A stretch of 64,000 bases of DNA from Rhabditophanes sp. KR3021 (lineage: Eukaryota; Nematoda; Chromadorea; Rhabditida; Alloionematidae), in the NCBI GenBank assembly GCA_963281155.1, contig CAUJLY010000001.1:9052001-9116000 (forward strand), given 5' to 3'. The position numbers and the translations under genes were made by a program. Positions 44,875 to 57,500 of this stretch are shown here, one piece after another. The notes beneath the pieces were generated by a model, which saw only the letters and a list, made by a program, of their open reading frames with translations, made no database searches and was not told where the DNA came from. Within the stretch, counting starts at the first letter, position 1, and each line of letters begins with the position of its first letter.

Positions 44875-46438
44875 TTATTGGTTTTTTGCTTGGTTAAACG
44901 ATGCTAAATACCCAGCACCATTATAAATGCTGTGTACATTCTTGCATACCACATACAAAACATAATTACTGCCACTATCAATTGAATGTACTCCGTACCC
45001 AGAAATCGGAACAATAAAATGTCCAAATTTTTTGTTGAAATAATCCATATAATTTAGAGTATATTTGGGTTTGGTCAAAGTGATTCCATCTAATTTGATT
45101 GAATCTGGATTAACTTGATCTGTATACAACTCAGCAGAACAATCCTTTGCTAAGGTATAGAATTGTGTTTGGCCAGTAACCCATTCTTGCACACTTGGAA
45201 CATAATGAGCGAAATGGCCGTATCCGGTTAAATTGTCTGGACTGTGATGAAACGACCCAAACCGATACATCACTGTTTCCCCCTCAAAAGTTTCAGAACC
45301 CATTTCTGATTTATCAGTTAATGAAATTGTACTGGACCCAATGTCACTGATTATTTCACAGTTTCCAGTGACATTATCAAATTTATCATAAACTTGTATC
45401 TTAAACATTTCATTACAATTATGAGGTACATTCGGCGGTGAGACGTATAATCTTGTTGTAAAGTCATTGGTAATGATTCTTTGATCAGGTAAAGCCAACA
45501 TCTTATTGCATTCTTTGCCGACAACAGGCATAGGCATGAACGTTATGTAATCCCAATTGCATGAAATCCCGCATGAACCATCCTGTAAACTACCACTCAC
45601 AGCCCATGGATTTAAATAAGTAATAAAAAAATTGGATGTGCCTGATATTTTCAACGTTGCCTTATAATCATCTTGATTCAATGGGTTGACGGTTATGTAA
45701 AGTTGTTCGTCACCAATTTTTGAGTCATATGTACGTGATTGGTTTGAGAATAAAACACCATTTACATATCCTTCCACGTTTACGGTGAAAGGAAGTTGTT
45801 TGGTGATAGGTAGAATTGTAATCCATCCCTAAAAGGATTTAATTGAAATTATTTAGTCGAGTGATTACTTTGACAGGGTCATATCCAGTTGGCATAGACA
45901 AAATATATTTATTTCCGGCATTTGAAATAGAAGGAATCAAAAATATATCTCCCTACATGAAGTTATTATTATGAGTTGACACAACATCAAATACCTGAGC
46001 ATGATAAGCATCTTCATATTTCGCGATTAATGTAACGTCTTCCGAACAGGAAACATATATTCTAAAGTCTTTATCTGGCATCATCGAAATATCATGGACT
46101 TCCCAAGTTGGTTGCAAAAGCACTTCATTTGGATCAAATATAATCTAAAAAATGATTTAATTTACAACTTCACACCCACTTACCTCATTCGTCTTGCCAA
46201 AGAAGGCGCTTCTTGAAATTGAAACTACTTTGTGGTCAGAAGTTTGTGTGTATTGAAAAGAGCAAATACTATCCTTATGCAATGGAATAACAATGACATT
46301 TGTTGTGGTAACTGAACTTATATCATATTCATCTGTCTGCATAAAGTTGAAAACAAATTCCTTGCCGTCAGAATCAGCGCCATCAACAATGTTGGCACCA
46401 ACAACAAAAACCAACAAACTTAATAAATGTATTTGCAT
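44875..46438 (-). CDS. Secreted protein with IgGFc-binding N-terminal-like domain
   Basis: Four exons, 46438-46184, 46144-45995, 45952-45869 and 45828-44875, all joined in phase 0; introns 39, 42 and 40 bp; 1443 nt, 480 residues. A signal peptide (MQIHLLSLLVFVVGANIVDG) is followed by DGKEFVFNFMQTDEYD, VIVIPLHKDSICSFQYTQTS, RIYVSCSEDVTLIAKYEDAYHAQGDIFLIPS (across two exons) and YILSMPTGYDPVKGWITILP. This order resembles the IgGFc-binding/FCGBP N-terminal domain found in several nematode secreted proteins. About ten cysteines in the second half suggest disulfides (GSCGISCNWDYI). There is no C-terminal anchor. Likely extracellular; binding partner unknown. Confidence 0.8.
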
Positions 46439-46758
46439 ATTCAAATATATTGGTGGCTTAATAAAGTTAAACTCTGAATATACCTAGATGGTAATAGTTT
46501 GATCAAACCATGCTTCTATCAGGTCTAAGTTATACAAAAAATATCGTCATTGATAAGAAACAGGATGTTGTGTTTTATAGCATTAGTTAAAGGGATGTTT
46601 AGGAATCAACTATTGAAGTTTAAAAATGGTATGTATTAGTCTTTAATAGTGTGTATTTCACAAAATAGTTTACATCAATGTGAATACGTAAAAGAATGAA
46701 TAAGGGAGGCAATTATGGAAGTTGCATTGTCATTAATTAAATTAGATAAATTAAGATA

Positions 46759-48000
46759 TTATACTGGCTTGGATTCTTCAGAGGTAGTAATTCTGGGTTT
46801 AAATGCTTCTATTCTAAGATGACACCAAATTCCGAAACTTTTGGAATTAGTTTTTTCAGTGTATTCGTTTAAACTTTTGCAACCATGATGGCAAAGGATG
46901 AAAATGAGGAGCCATTTTAAGGATGATAAAAATGCAACCTTTTCCTGCCAATACATCTTAATGCCAGTTGTGTGTGACATTTAAAGTTCATAAAATAAGA
47001 TTTATCATGACTTTCATGCAAAACACTAGTGGTATATTTTAATTGGAATGCTTTCAAAGTTGGGAATGTTTCATACAACTGATTGCCTTCATTTTCAAAC
47101 AAATATTTGACATTCTCCAAAATTAGAGTTTCCTATCTCACATTTTAGATATATTTGAATGGTACTATGTCCTAAAAGTTCTCCAACCTTGTGTAGGGTG
47201 TGCATATATCCATCAAAGCATAACCGAAAATTTGGTTTCTCTGGAACAATTCTTGCCCTGTTGACATAAATAATCACACATTTATCCAAAGAACTTAGCG
47301 AATTGAAAATTACAAAGTCTTCCTCAATAAATCCATAATACTCTCTCTATTTGTAATATGTATTTGGATAGGCGGTTTCTGAGTTGAAGGAAAAGAAACA
47401 TGCAGAAGTGCATGGTAATGCATTTGACAATTCTCTAAGGACAAAGCCGATATCTTATTAGAGTCAAACATAAACTTTCTTATTTTCTTTGACGTAATTG
47501 ATTTGAAAATGTCTAGATCAATTTTCAACCTATCACCATCAACATCATCTCCAGTGGTTAATCTTAGTACAAAGTTTGTTATGTTTGGACAATTATGAAA
47601 CAAAAATGGAATATATAGCCATATTTTTTAACTGAATCTAGAGGAATATATTCTTCTTGTTAAGCCAAACAAAGATCTAAACATAACGTATCATATTTGT
47701 CACTCTTTAATTTGCGCCACATTCAATAAAATTGTTTTAATTTTTGATGAGATCTGAAAAGTGGTTCCATTAAAGTACGAGTTCCTTCAAAATTAGAATT
47801 GATTCCAAATTTAGTGTGCGTTTTCTTACTGGAACATGTTGTTCAATTTTGTCTAGTTTAAGTTTGGTAACTAATTGTTTCGAAGATTCATTAAGTTTGT
47901 TTAATTTTAATAAGTGATTGATATTATGTTTAGAACACGGCTCGAGATAGTGCAGATATTTTATAATTAGCTTTCTTCATTTTAGTATCTAAAAAGTTGG
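46759..48000 (-). pseudogene. Decayed leucine-rich (F-box/LRR-like) gene
   Basis: Coding-like blocks run along the minus strand but switch frame repeatedly. About 47992-47770 reads LIIKYLHYLEPCSKHNINHL then KLNESSKQLVTKLKLDKI. Then come 47603-47310 (FHNCPNITNFVLRLTTGDDV), about 47330-47095 (FIEEDFVIFNSLSSLDKCVI), about 47140-46917 (LILENVKYLFENEGNQLYE, YETFPTLKAFQL) and 46980-46759 (SLKWLLIFILCHHGC). Leu-rich strands and asparagines suggest LRR repeats, as in the fast-evolving F-box/LRR families. At least three one- or two-base shifts, one in a CACACACAA tract, argue for a pseudogene, although assembly indels may contribute. Confidence 0.6.
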
Positions 48001-48587
48001 ATTAAATTGATGCGAAAAAATACAATTTAAAGGAATCAAGAAGAACATATGTGTTAAACAAAGCGTATCACTATTAATTGCTTTGCTACTTCTACTCACC
48101 CAAACAGTCTCACCTTTATGCGACATTTTGTAATGGCATGACGAGGATAGTCACTTTTACCTACTTACGCAACTATCCTTTTGTCCTCAAGACAACAGCA
48201 GACTAATCTTAACAAAAAGTAACTAAATAAACATTTCTCAATCTTTGCTCCAAACAAATATACTTAATTATCAATTATCGTCTTTCTTTGAATAAAGTTA
48301 TATGAAATCAAATGAGGTATTTAATGACTTTGAAAATGATTTATTTTAAGGATGTTTAAAAATAGTTGTAAAAATGGATGCTCAATTGTACATTTTAATC
48401 GCAATTCCTTTTGAATTGTACATTTTTATTTTATTCATTTCAACCCATGACACTATTTCATTCAATTTGTTAATAATATACTTAATAGAAATACCCATTT
48501 CCAGACAAAACATAACAATGCCATTAAGCTGTAATAAATTAAAACTGGTTCAGCCAGTCAAATAATGACTGAAAATGTGTCTATCAT
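48001..48587. other. Intergenic, nothing assigned
   Basis: About 590 bp. Open plus-strand frames here (48374-48565, 48565-48885) are low-complexity or shadows of the dehydrogenase gene. Confidence 0.45.
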
Positions 48588-49806
48588 TTATTCATTCAGA
48601 CAAGCCAAACAAGCACCATTCAAAATAGATTTATTAAAAATACAAACAAAATTCATTATAAGACCTTTTTTGGTGGAAGAATTGTTGTTGAGTTCAGAGG
48701 TTACACGTTCTGAACACTTGAAAGCTGGTAGAAGAGATGGTCCTGGATTAAGGTTGAAGATGAAAGTCAGAAGAAGGTCTTGTATAGTTGATGGAAGGTA
48801 TGAGAGGGGAAGAAAGAGCAACCAAGCATCTACACCGCAAATATATCTCTTTCGGGGGAAGGTTGCACAGATGGCGTGGACGTAGTTGTCCACAACTGTG
48901 TACAGGTTTCTGGAGGCAATGATGTTTACACCGGAATGCCAGGATGAGATGACTAAAAGATTAATGATAAGAGGTTCTTTCATAACTTACGATTGTCCTT
49001 AAATTGCAACCCATAGTCGGCTTTAATATCCTCAGACAGGGAATCCCAAGTCTTGTTGACACGACACTCTAAGCCTTTATCTTCAGTCAAAGGAGTTTTA
49101 AAACATCCTGGCTCAAGTACGGAAACACCTATTCCAAATATCTGCATATCCAATCTCAAATTATCCATATATCCTTCCAAACCAAATTTAGCAGTCGTAT
49201 ATGGTCCAAGCCAAAAGCCATGAATTCTACCAGAACAAGAAATCATCGTCACAAATCTGCCCTTAGACTTCTTAAGCAAAGGAGTAAAGGTTTGGCATAT
49301 CCTAATAGGTCCGACCAAATTGATATCAATTGAATTTTCAAAATCCTCAACCGTATACCAATCATTAGGCCCCTTAAATATATTAGCTCCCGCATTATTG
49401 ACAACTGACCACAAAGTAGTATTCTGATGAAAAGTACATTAAATATTACTGAAGACTGACTCACCTTCTGACTCATCAAACTTTCCACAAACTTAAAAAC
49501 CTCTTGAACTGATTCTTGTTTAGTGACATCAAGTATAACAACATAAAGTTCACCAGTTGATCCTATATTCTCTTTAATTAAATCGCATTTTCCGCTCTCC
49601 GTAAAACATCCTGCTACCACGTTCATTTCTTTTTTAAGCAACTCAGACACCAATAACTTTCCAAACCCAGAATCACACCCAGTAACAAACACATACTTTC
49701 CTTTTGAATCAGACAGCTCAAATCTTTCTAGAACTAATCGCCGAAAAAGAAAATAAAAAATAGGAATTATGGGAACTAAATACCACCAATTGACAAGTTC
49801 TATCAT
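48588..49806 (-). CDS. Short-chain dehydrogenase/reductase, retinol/17-beta-HSD type (SDR9C-like)
   Basis: Exons 49806-49465, 49423-48991 and 48952-48588; introns 41 and 38 bp; 1140 nt, 379 residues. An N-terminal hydrophobic anchor (WWYLVPIIPIFYFLF) precedes the cofactor loop TGCDSGFG (about residue 46). NNAG appears near 122, catalytic Ser in MISCSGRIHG, and the active-site YTTAK (Tyr-X3-Lys). The C-terminal YICGVDAWLLFLPLSYLPS matches the SDR9C (RDH/17-beta-HSD6) group. The predicted reaction is NAD(P)-dependent oxidation or reduction of retinoid, steroid or related lipid at ER membranes. A 45-residue tail past the family's usual end is unusual. Confidence 0.92.
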
Positions 49807-50797
49807 TTTTTGAGTATCAAGTTTATTCTAGAAAAATATATATTTAGTTGATTATCAAAAAGACATTTCTAGAGTAAAATGTGTGTGTGTATTTAATAAG
49901 ATTAAACATACAAAAAGTAACGACATATTTGTTCCGTAAAGGAGGTAAAGGTCATTTGGTGGCGATGGGAAAGGGATGATAAAATTGAACTAAATTTGAC
50001 AATAAAAAGGATCTTCTTTTTGTATTATAGCGAATAAGGTTCAAGACAAGTGTATGTGTGTTTGAGGACATTTCCATAACAACCAACACATTTACTAGTC
50101 AAAAATATCTTCTTAAAACAAATCCCGCTTGCTTTATTCTTTATATAGGTAACAATAAGAGGAAGTGATAATATGTGGAACATTTTCCTTATTACCAAAA
50201 TTTATAATAATAAATATTGCTAGACTAACAAATAAATAATTAAAAGGGGATGTCGTATAAGTGAAGGAATATAACTTGCTTTTTCAAATTCTCGATATTA
50301 TATGTATTTTATAATTATATTCTTTTCTTTTTATACTAAGACATCACCAGAAGGCTTATCATACTCCTTTAAAATGTGGTATGTTTGTAAGATTGTGTGA
50401 TGACACATCGACCTCTAAAAAACGGATTTTTGTATTATCAAAAAATTTAAAATTCAACTCCAACCACAACGAAACTCACACAAAACTTATCTTATCATCA
50501 AAACGAGCTCAACATCATCATTACGTATACATTTGATAGTAACTATCAAAAAAATAAAACTTACTCCGTCTTGTCCATATGTCCCTTTTGATTAAAGGCA
50601 AATGACAACAACAAAAATCTTATCATAAACAATGATATCAAAAGATAACAAAGCTGTAGATCAACAATCCTGGCCAAATCATTCATTAAGCAAGTTAATT
50701 GGTCCACGATTGAAGCAGTGTGTGCGTGTCATTTTAAAGAGGTATTAATTATATTATTTATAACCTACTTAATTATATAAGTAATTTTTAATATAAA
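49807..50797. other. Intergenic, nothing assigned
   Basis: About 990 bp between the divergent dehydrogenase and UGT starts. AT-rich, no coding frame. Likely both promoters. Confidence 0.5.
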
Positions 50798-52626
50798 ATG
50801 CTGGTCCAAAAGATGTACATTTTGGGGCTTGTGATGGCGGTGATTGTTGGGGAGTGTTTAGGGGCTGACATCTTGAGTATTTTCATGTTTCACTCCAAAA
50901 GTCATTTTTTATCTATGAATTTGCTGAACAAAGGGTATGTTTGTAGTTTGGTGATACAAAGACATCTTACTTGTTGTGTATTTGGAACTTAATTAAATAC
51001 TTTAAAGATTATCAGAAAATGGTCATAATGTGACAGTGTTTGGATTTGATGCCAAACTAGGCCCTTTAAAAGGAATGGTGAATGGTGAGATAATAGATGA
51101 AAACAAAACCCGAAATAACGATATTTTGCAACATATTTTGTGGAATTATGACTCCAGTTCTTTGATTATGTTTGGAGCCATAGAAACAAGTGCTCGCCTC
51201 TTTGACGACCTTTACGATGAAGAAAAGATTAATAGAATTTTAAATTATAATTATTCTTTAATTTTGGTTGATGAGATGTTTCCTGTTTATCAAGTAAATT
51301 CACTTATTAATTCCATTACTTAACAAATATATTTTAATTTTATAGCTTCCAATGGTCCAAAAATTACAGCAGAAATGGGGAAGCCAAGTGATGTCGTTTG
51401 GGACAACTGAATACTACTCTACCTATGCAGAGTACCGAGGAATGTCAAGAAGTTTCGTAACCTCACCTTCCTTTTACGTCAAAATCAGTCTACTGACCTT
51501 ACACTATCAACATTTCGTATCTAAGGTTGTCTCTGCCCTAGAATATATTTCTACTCACATCGAACCATATCACTCCTGGTGGAGGGGTAGACATGTGGCA
51601 AGTGTTTTAAATAGTACTTATGATTTGAAAAAATATTACGACACTAATGCTTGGACGTTTGTCGATTTTCCCGATCACATCTTTTTGCCCCAAACCACCT
51701 ATGCCTTTTCGAGTAATGTTGCTTCTACTTGTCCTACTACTACTGCTACTTTAGAGGAGGATGATTTTAAGAAGTTTATTGAAGATCCTAAATCTAAGGG
51801 AACCATTTATATAGGTAAATAATAGGTGTTGGGCCGATAATATAATAATGTTTTAGCTTTCGGATCCTTGATAGCATGGGAACTGGCACCACCTCACGTA
51901 ATCCCCATTTTCATAGAAGCCATCAAACACTTTCCCGACTATAATTTCATTTGGTCTATTAAATTAGAAGGTCTTAATGTGAGTATGAGTAATGTCAAAA
52001 TTACTAAATGGGCACCTCAACCAGCCATCCTTTCTCACCCCAAGACACTCTTATTCATTTCACATGCAGGTATATATATAAAATAAGGGCAACACAAATG
52101 ACTTGTTAATGTCTTTTAATTTAGGTATGAAAAGTTTAAAGGAGAGTTTGTGTTCAGGTAACTTTGAAGTAAATGAGTACATGTTAATAATTAATGTATT
52201 TTCAGAAACACCCGTCTTATTTATGCCTTTCTTTGCTGGTAAGTGTAATAAAGCCATTATTATTTGATGAGTTCCTTATTAGATCAACCAAGAAATGTAT
52301 ATGAATGTTTGAGGCTAGGAATCGGCGAATACATTGACAAAACTAATCTCAAATCAGAAGCTATAATCTCAAATATGAATAAGATTCTGTCAAACCATTC
52401 TGAATATGCGGCAAAAGTCAAAAAAACAAAAAGCTTCTTCATCGATCGCATCATGAATCAAAGTGAAGAGGCAATTTTTATAGTAAATAAGTTCCTCAAA
52501 TTAGGAACTAATCATTTCAAGTCCCAAATCAAAGGAGCAAATCAGAGTTATTTAGTTCGATTATATTTAGATTTCTTCATCTTATTAATTGTTGTTGTTT
52601 TCTTTTTATCAATGGACAAGGTATGA
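50798..52626 (+). CDS. UDP-glycosyltransferase (UGT)
   Basis: Seven exons, 50798-50934, 51008-51293, 51346-51814, 51857-52069, 52125-52157, 52206-52238 and 52283-52626; introns 73, 52, 42, 55, 48 and 44 bp; 1515 nt, 504 residues. Two exons are 33-bp microexons. A signal peptide leads into SKSHFLSMNLLNKG...GHNVTVFG, the acceptor-binding half with the active-site-type His. The donor half has IYIAFGSLIAWELAPP, WAPQPAILSHPKTLLFISHA and the split UGT signature ending TPVLFMPFFADQPRNVYECL. A C-terminal membrane helix (FFILLIVVVFFLSM) lacks the usual long basic tail. It should transfer sugar from UDP-sugar to small lipophilic compounds in the ER lumen. A paralogous pseudogene follows. Confidence 0.93.
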
Positions 52627-52979
52627 AAGGGTCATGTGTGCTTTTAAAATTGTACTAGGCTTTTTGGACTTTTTGGTTTGTAGGCAAGTATATTTGTGTA
52701 CACATATCATTTGTTTTAGTACAATTTGTTTGGTGTCTTTTTTGAATAATACAATAAATTCTTCCTTGTATCAAATTCAAACCTACCCTTAATCACACCA
52801 TCAAAGCAACAAAATTTTAATCGAATTTGGACTTTAGTATAAAGCAAGTTAGAAAAAAAGTGTACCTAATTAAACGACAATTTTCATCTAATTTACATGA
52901 TGATAGATACTAATTTAAGCTTTTAATAAGATATGACGGAAACGAAGTGTGTATCTTATATCTTTAAACTATTCAAAAG
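52627..52979. other. Intergenic between UGT and UGT pseudogene
   Basis: About 350 bp, no gene seen. Confidence 0.5.
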
Positions 52980-54554
52980 ATGATGGCGGTATTTTTTGGT
53001 TTGAGGATACTGATGGTGTTGGTTTTGAAGAGTGTTTTGCTGAGGTGTGATGATATTCTTGTTATGTATATGTTTGCTTCGAAGAGCCATTTTTTTGGAT
53101 GTCTGGGTTGATGAATAGGTTAGTTTGGGGATAGTTATTCATTTTTGTTGGTAGTTTATCAAATTCAGGACATAATGTGAGTGTTTTTGGAATAGATGGA
53201 AAAATTGTAAAGTTAAAGAATGCCAACAATTTAGAAATGAATGCTCCTCCAGCCGCTAATATCGACTTAGCTGTCTTATTACAAGGCATTTTTTGGCATA
53301 ATTAACCATCTGGAGGTATCTTGTATACAGCAACAAAACATGCAATAATGCTGTTGTATGTCCGAGAAAAATTTGATTCCATCCTCAGTCACAATTATTC
53401 ATTAGTTGTAGTAGATGAAGACTTTCCCTACTATCAATATCCAATGGCTTTGAAATTGAAAGAAAAGTTCAAAATAAACTTTTGTATCTTTTCCACCTCA
53501 CATGTTTACCAAGGAAATGCCAATGAAAGAGGTTTGGCCAGATTCCAGCAATATGTTCCAATTTTTGTGTGAAAGGATATTTATTAGAACAAAATCAAAT
53601 AAACTTCTACCCTCGTTTAGTGTCAAGTTATGAAATGGGAATTGACTGTTTCGTTGACATCACTAAGAAATATTATCTTAATCAATTAGAAAGTCTCTTT
53701 GACGTCAAAACGACAGCTACAAAAGTCTATTTTAATAATAGTTGGAATTTCATGGATTATCCATACAGACTTTATGAACCAAAGCCGATCATCAACAGCA
53801 TTTCATACGTCGCAGCAACGTGCAATCACAAAAATACTAAGTTAGATGAAGAGTTTAGGCTTTTATTGAAGATGACAATTATAAAGGCTTAGTTTATATA
53901 GCATCCGGAAGTAACGTATTGTGGAAGTATGCTCCAGTCAAGGTAGTTGATGATTTTGTAAAATTTATGAATCGATTCGATGAGTACAAGTTTATTTGGT
54001 CCGTTAAGAATGTTAATTTTACCGGTCTTAGAAGTCACATTAAGACAACGACATGGGCTCCCCAAGAAGCTATCCTCCACCACCCCAGGACATTGTTATT
54101 TATTTGAGATGGTGAGATGAAGAGTGTGAGGGAAAGGATTTGCTGAGGTACAATAAATTTATTTAAATAATTAATAATCATTTATAGAAAGGATGGCTTT
54201 GTTTTGCCCATTTTTTTGCGATCAAGCCCATAATTCTTACGAATGTGTTAGATTGAAGTTTGGTGAATTGTTGAGTAAATTCGATGTTTCAAATAGAACA
54301 CTTACTAGCAAAGTTCGACATATGCTAAACAACCACCCGACTTACCTGAATAACATCCAAAGAGTAAAAGGGTTCTTGACTGGTCACCTCAAAGACCCAA
54401 TCGAAGTGGCTTCTTGTTACGCTGACAAAGCAATGCACCAAAGAAACTCCCAATGTACTTTCAAATCGCATCCCTAAACCAGTCTTATAATGCTCGTCTT
54501 TTCATTGACACTCTATTTATTGTTTCATGCCTGTCAATTTTAATATCCATTTAA
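52980..54554 (+). pseudogene. UGT pseudogene, tandem paralog of preceding UGT
   Basis: It follows the intact UGT in the same orientation and keeps its domain order: leader from ATG 52980, SGHNVSVFGIDGKI, SLVVVDEDFPYYQYP, the FDEYKFIWSVKN and WAPQEAILHHPRTLLF blocks, CPFFCDQAHNSYECVRLKFG, and the C-terminal helix (LFIVSCLSILISI) ending at 54554. Lesions seen: a frame change at a T7 run near 53087-53095, a TAA near 53302, a frame break and stop near 53570, another frame break near 53870-53890, a TGA in place of the HAG block near 54107, and a frame change near 54470. The number of lesions makes a working enzyme unlikely. Confidence 0.88.
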
Positions 54555-57500
54555 AAGACCATTCCACTTCAAATAAAAAATGCATCGACAAACAGTAAAA
54601 AGATCACCTTTTCATTTGCAAATAATGTTATTGATATTACAAAAATTACGACAAACCATACGACTTACTGATAAAAGGTTTGATATTTATTTTATTGTCA
54701 AAGTGGCTTAATAATTATCGGGTTAGAAGTTGTTGATTATCATCAGGATTGTGATCGAGTATTTAGTTTTAATACAATTGATTCACTTTAAATATACTTT
54801 TGTTGTTCCTTGTAAGTAGATTCTACATGAGATTCTCACTATGCTTTGCCAGCAATAATAAATAGTTACCATCTGAACAAAATGCCAAATATAAGAACTC
54901 CAGCTTGCTCATTGTAAATTTACTTGTATTTATAATGATTGAACGAACTCATTTACATTTCATTTCGATATGAATATTAAAGTTAAAAAGAAACCTTCGT
55001 CCAAAGACAATATCTCTAAACATGTAAACTCAATCGAATTAAATATGTTATCAGTAAAATAAGATTCCAGATATCTTCGACATGATTTAGTTTGATAAAT
55101 TAAGTTAATTTTATCTGTAATTAAATCGTTGAGACTGTTGGAAAATATTCAAAAGAAGCTTGACCTGCATTTGATTCCATTTTTTGGAAGGTTTGTACCA
55201 ATTATTACACAGTAAATTAAAGTGTTTGCAGACATCAACTAGACTGGTATTGTAGTCAAAGGAATTTGTTTTAGTCTATGTGATTTTTGGATCAAATCAA
55301 CTAATCATTGCAAATGTGGATCAAAAAAGAGTTATAGAACCATCATCAGTTAACTCTATTTTCATCATATTTGCCAAAAACTAGTCTCAGCCTAAACACA
55401 ATTGTTGAAATTAACTTGGCTTGCACATTATATCTTTATTTGTCATTTATCCTTTTGGGTTTGTCTTGCGAAAATATTAAACTTGCCATCAAACCATGTA
55501 GAATGTCTAATATACTCACGAATTTCGTATTGGGAAGAAAGATATTAGAGGTTTTAGTGAACTAATTTTTTAAATGATATCTTGTTTCGGCCATATTGTA
55601 AGATATTGAACTGTGATCAAATATGCAATAAATGAGTGATAATTTTTTACTTTAATTCCAAATCTTGTGATTGAGAAAGAAATGGATTTTATAAAGTTGT
55701 GCTTGTAATATAAAAATGTTTCCCATCAAAATAATCCTGAAAATATATTATTGCACAAGGATTGCACCTCACACTGAAACAACTAAGCAATAATCTCTTT
55801 CCTGCCTTTTTTATAAAAACAAATATGGCATATCTTTAACCAACTATTATTGTGTATTGGTTTCTTAAATTTATTACAAAAAATACTTGATGCGCCAAAG
55901 TTTCATTTAAGTTACTAAGCAAGTATTGCCTGTCAATTGAAGAGTCCTAATGAATAACACAAGAAGAGATAAATGCATAAATTATTTTGGCATTTTATTC
56001 AAAATGTTTAATTAATCGTATGCTAAATGTTTTTGATAATTGGCATGTCTAAGGACTTTTGTCTATTTGTATATTGAATGAAACCTAACATTTTTATCAA
56101 AAAATTGTTTAGTTTGGAAGGAGTGTCCTTTAAAGATTTGAATTTACATAAATTTGCCATTTTATTAAAGTTTACCATTACCTTCTTCTTTCGCCATGTG
56201 GGTGAAGCCAAAAAACGTAAGATTGAAATTTAATCCTCACCTAGCTGCATTTTAAAGAGACTCACTCAATAAAATGGCCTTTAGACGACATATTACATAA
56301 AGCCCAAATCACAAAAGCTGAAGTCTACTATTAAGTTCTCCTCTTTTTAATACTAATGTTATCTCTTACGTCAAAGTTTAGGTCTAAGTAATGCAAAAAA
56401 TCATGCCCAAATTTATTGTGCCCTTTCCATTAAATACGATATGTGTAAAGGCAAGACTATATGTTCTCTCAAGGCAACAGCCATTTTTGACAGTTTCCAT
56501 TTTTTATTCCAATTTATGGGAAGCTTCAAATCGCTCCAATTAACATACTCTCCCACTTTAACTTTTTATGTCCTCAACAAACCCCACCATTCAAAGACCA
56601 TTTTTAAAAATATCTCAGACATCAGAACCAAATTTTTGTTGAAACCACATAAAAATTCGTTTCACACACCCCAAACAATTGCATAGTTTATAATAAATAT
56701 TACAACAACAATCACCTCCTTTCCCTAATTGTTCTAAAAAATAAAGCACCCAAAAAAGTTACCCTAAATCATAGAAACACATTTTGTATACACATTCCTT
56801 TCACTTTCCCATTATTTATATGTCTAGCTTGGTACTAATTTGAAAGCAAAACAAACACACATCTAAAATTCATTATTTAACACTTTAATTCACTTGCCAT
56901 CCATAATTTGAATAAAATAATACGGCATTTTGAAAGGTGTTGCAATTGTAAAGGCATGTAGTTTATTTGTCTGTAATAACTATGATATCATACATATTCG
57001 GGTTGGTTCTTATTTGATTATTTTTGAATAAATTTGTCAAATCGGGACTAAATAAGTAGTTAAGAGAGATGCGTTCTTTGAACTAAACGAAAGACATCCT
57101 TGATTTTATGAAAAATTAAAGATAATTTGATTTACCAATTTAGTTATTTTATTGCTATTTTGTTGTTGCGTAATTGCAATTTGCCACTTCTTTTTGAATC
57201 AAATTAAGCTATCATATGAAAGAAGCTTATAAATAGTTCATTTTCACCATTTTTTGTACTTCCAAATCGTTTTTGATGAGTTATCCTTTGGAGACATCCT
57301 ACTCCCAACAACGATCCAACTACATCTCCTCAAACTGCATTCATTTATGGTTTATTAAATGGACATGTGATGAATGTTACAAATGCGAATATATCAGAAA
57401 GAAAAGTTTAAAAAAATTTAAAATACTCTTCCTTTGTTGGCTTTATAGATAAAGACAATCCAAGGTTGAGTATGACTTTTAAAATAACTTAGCTCTTGAG

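Noticed and set aside
50935..51007. Suspected frame break at the first UGT intron
   Set aside because: Rereading the junction (AACAAAGG followed by GTATGT) gives the correct phase, so no lesion.
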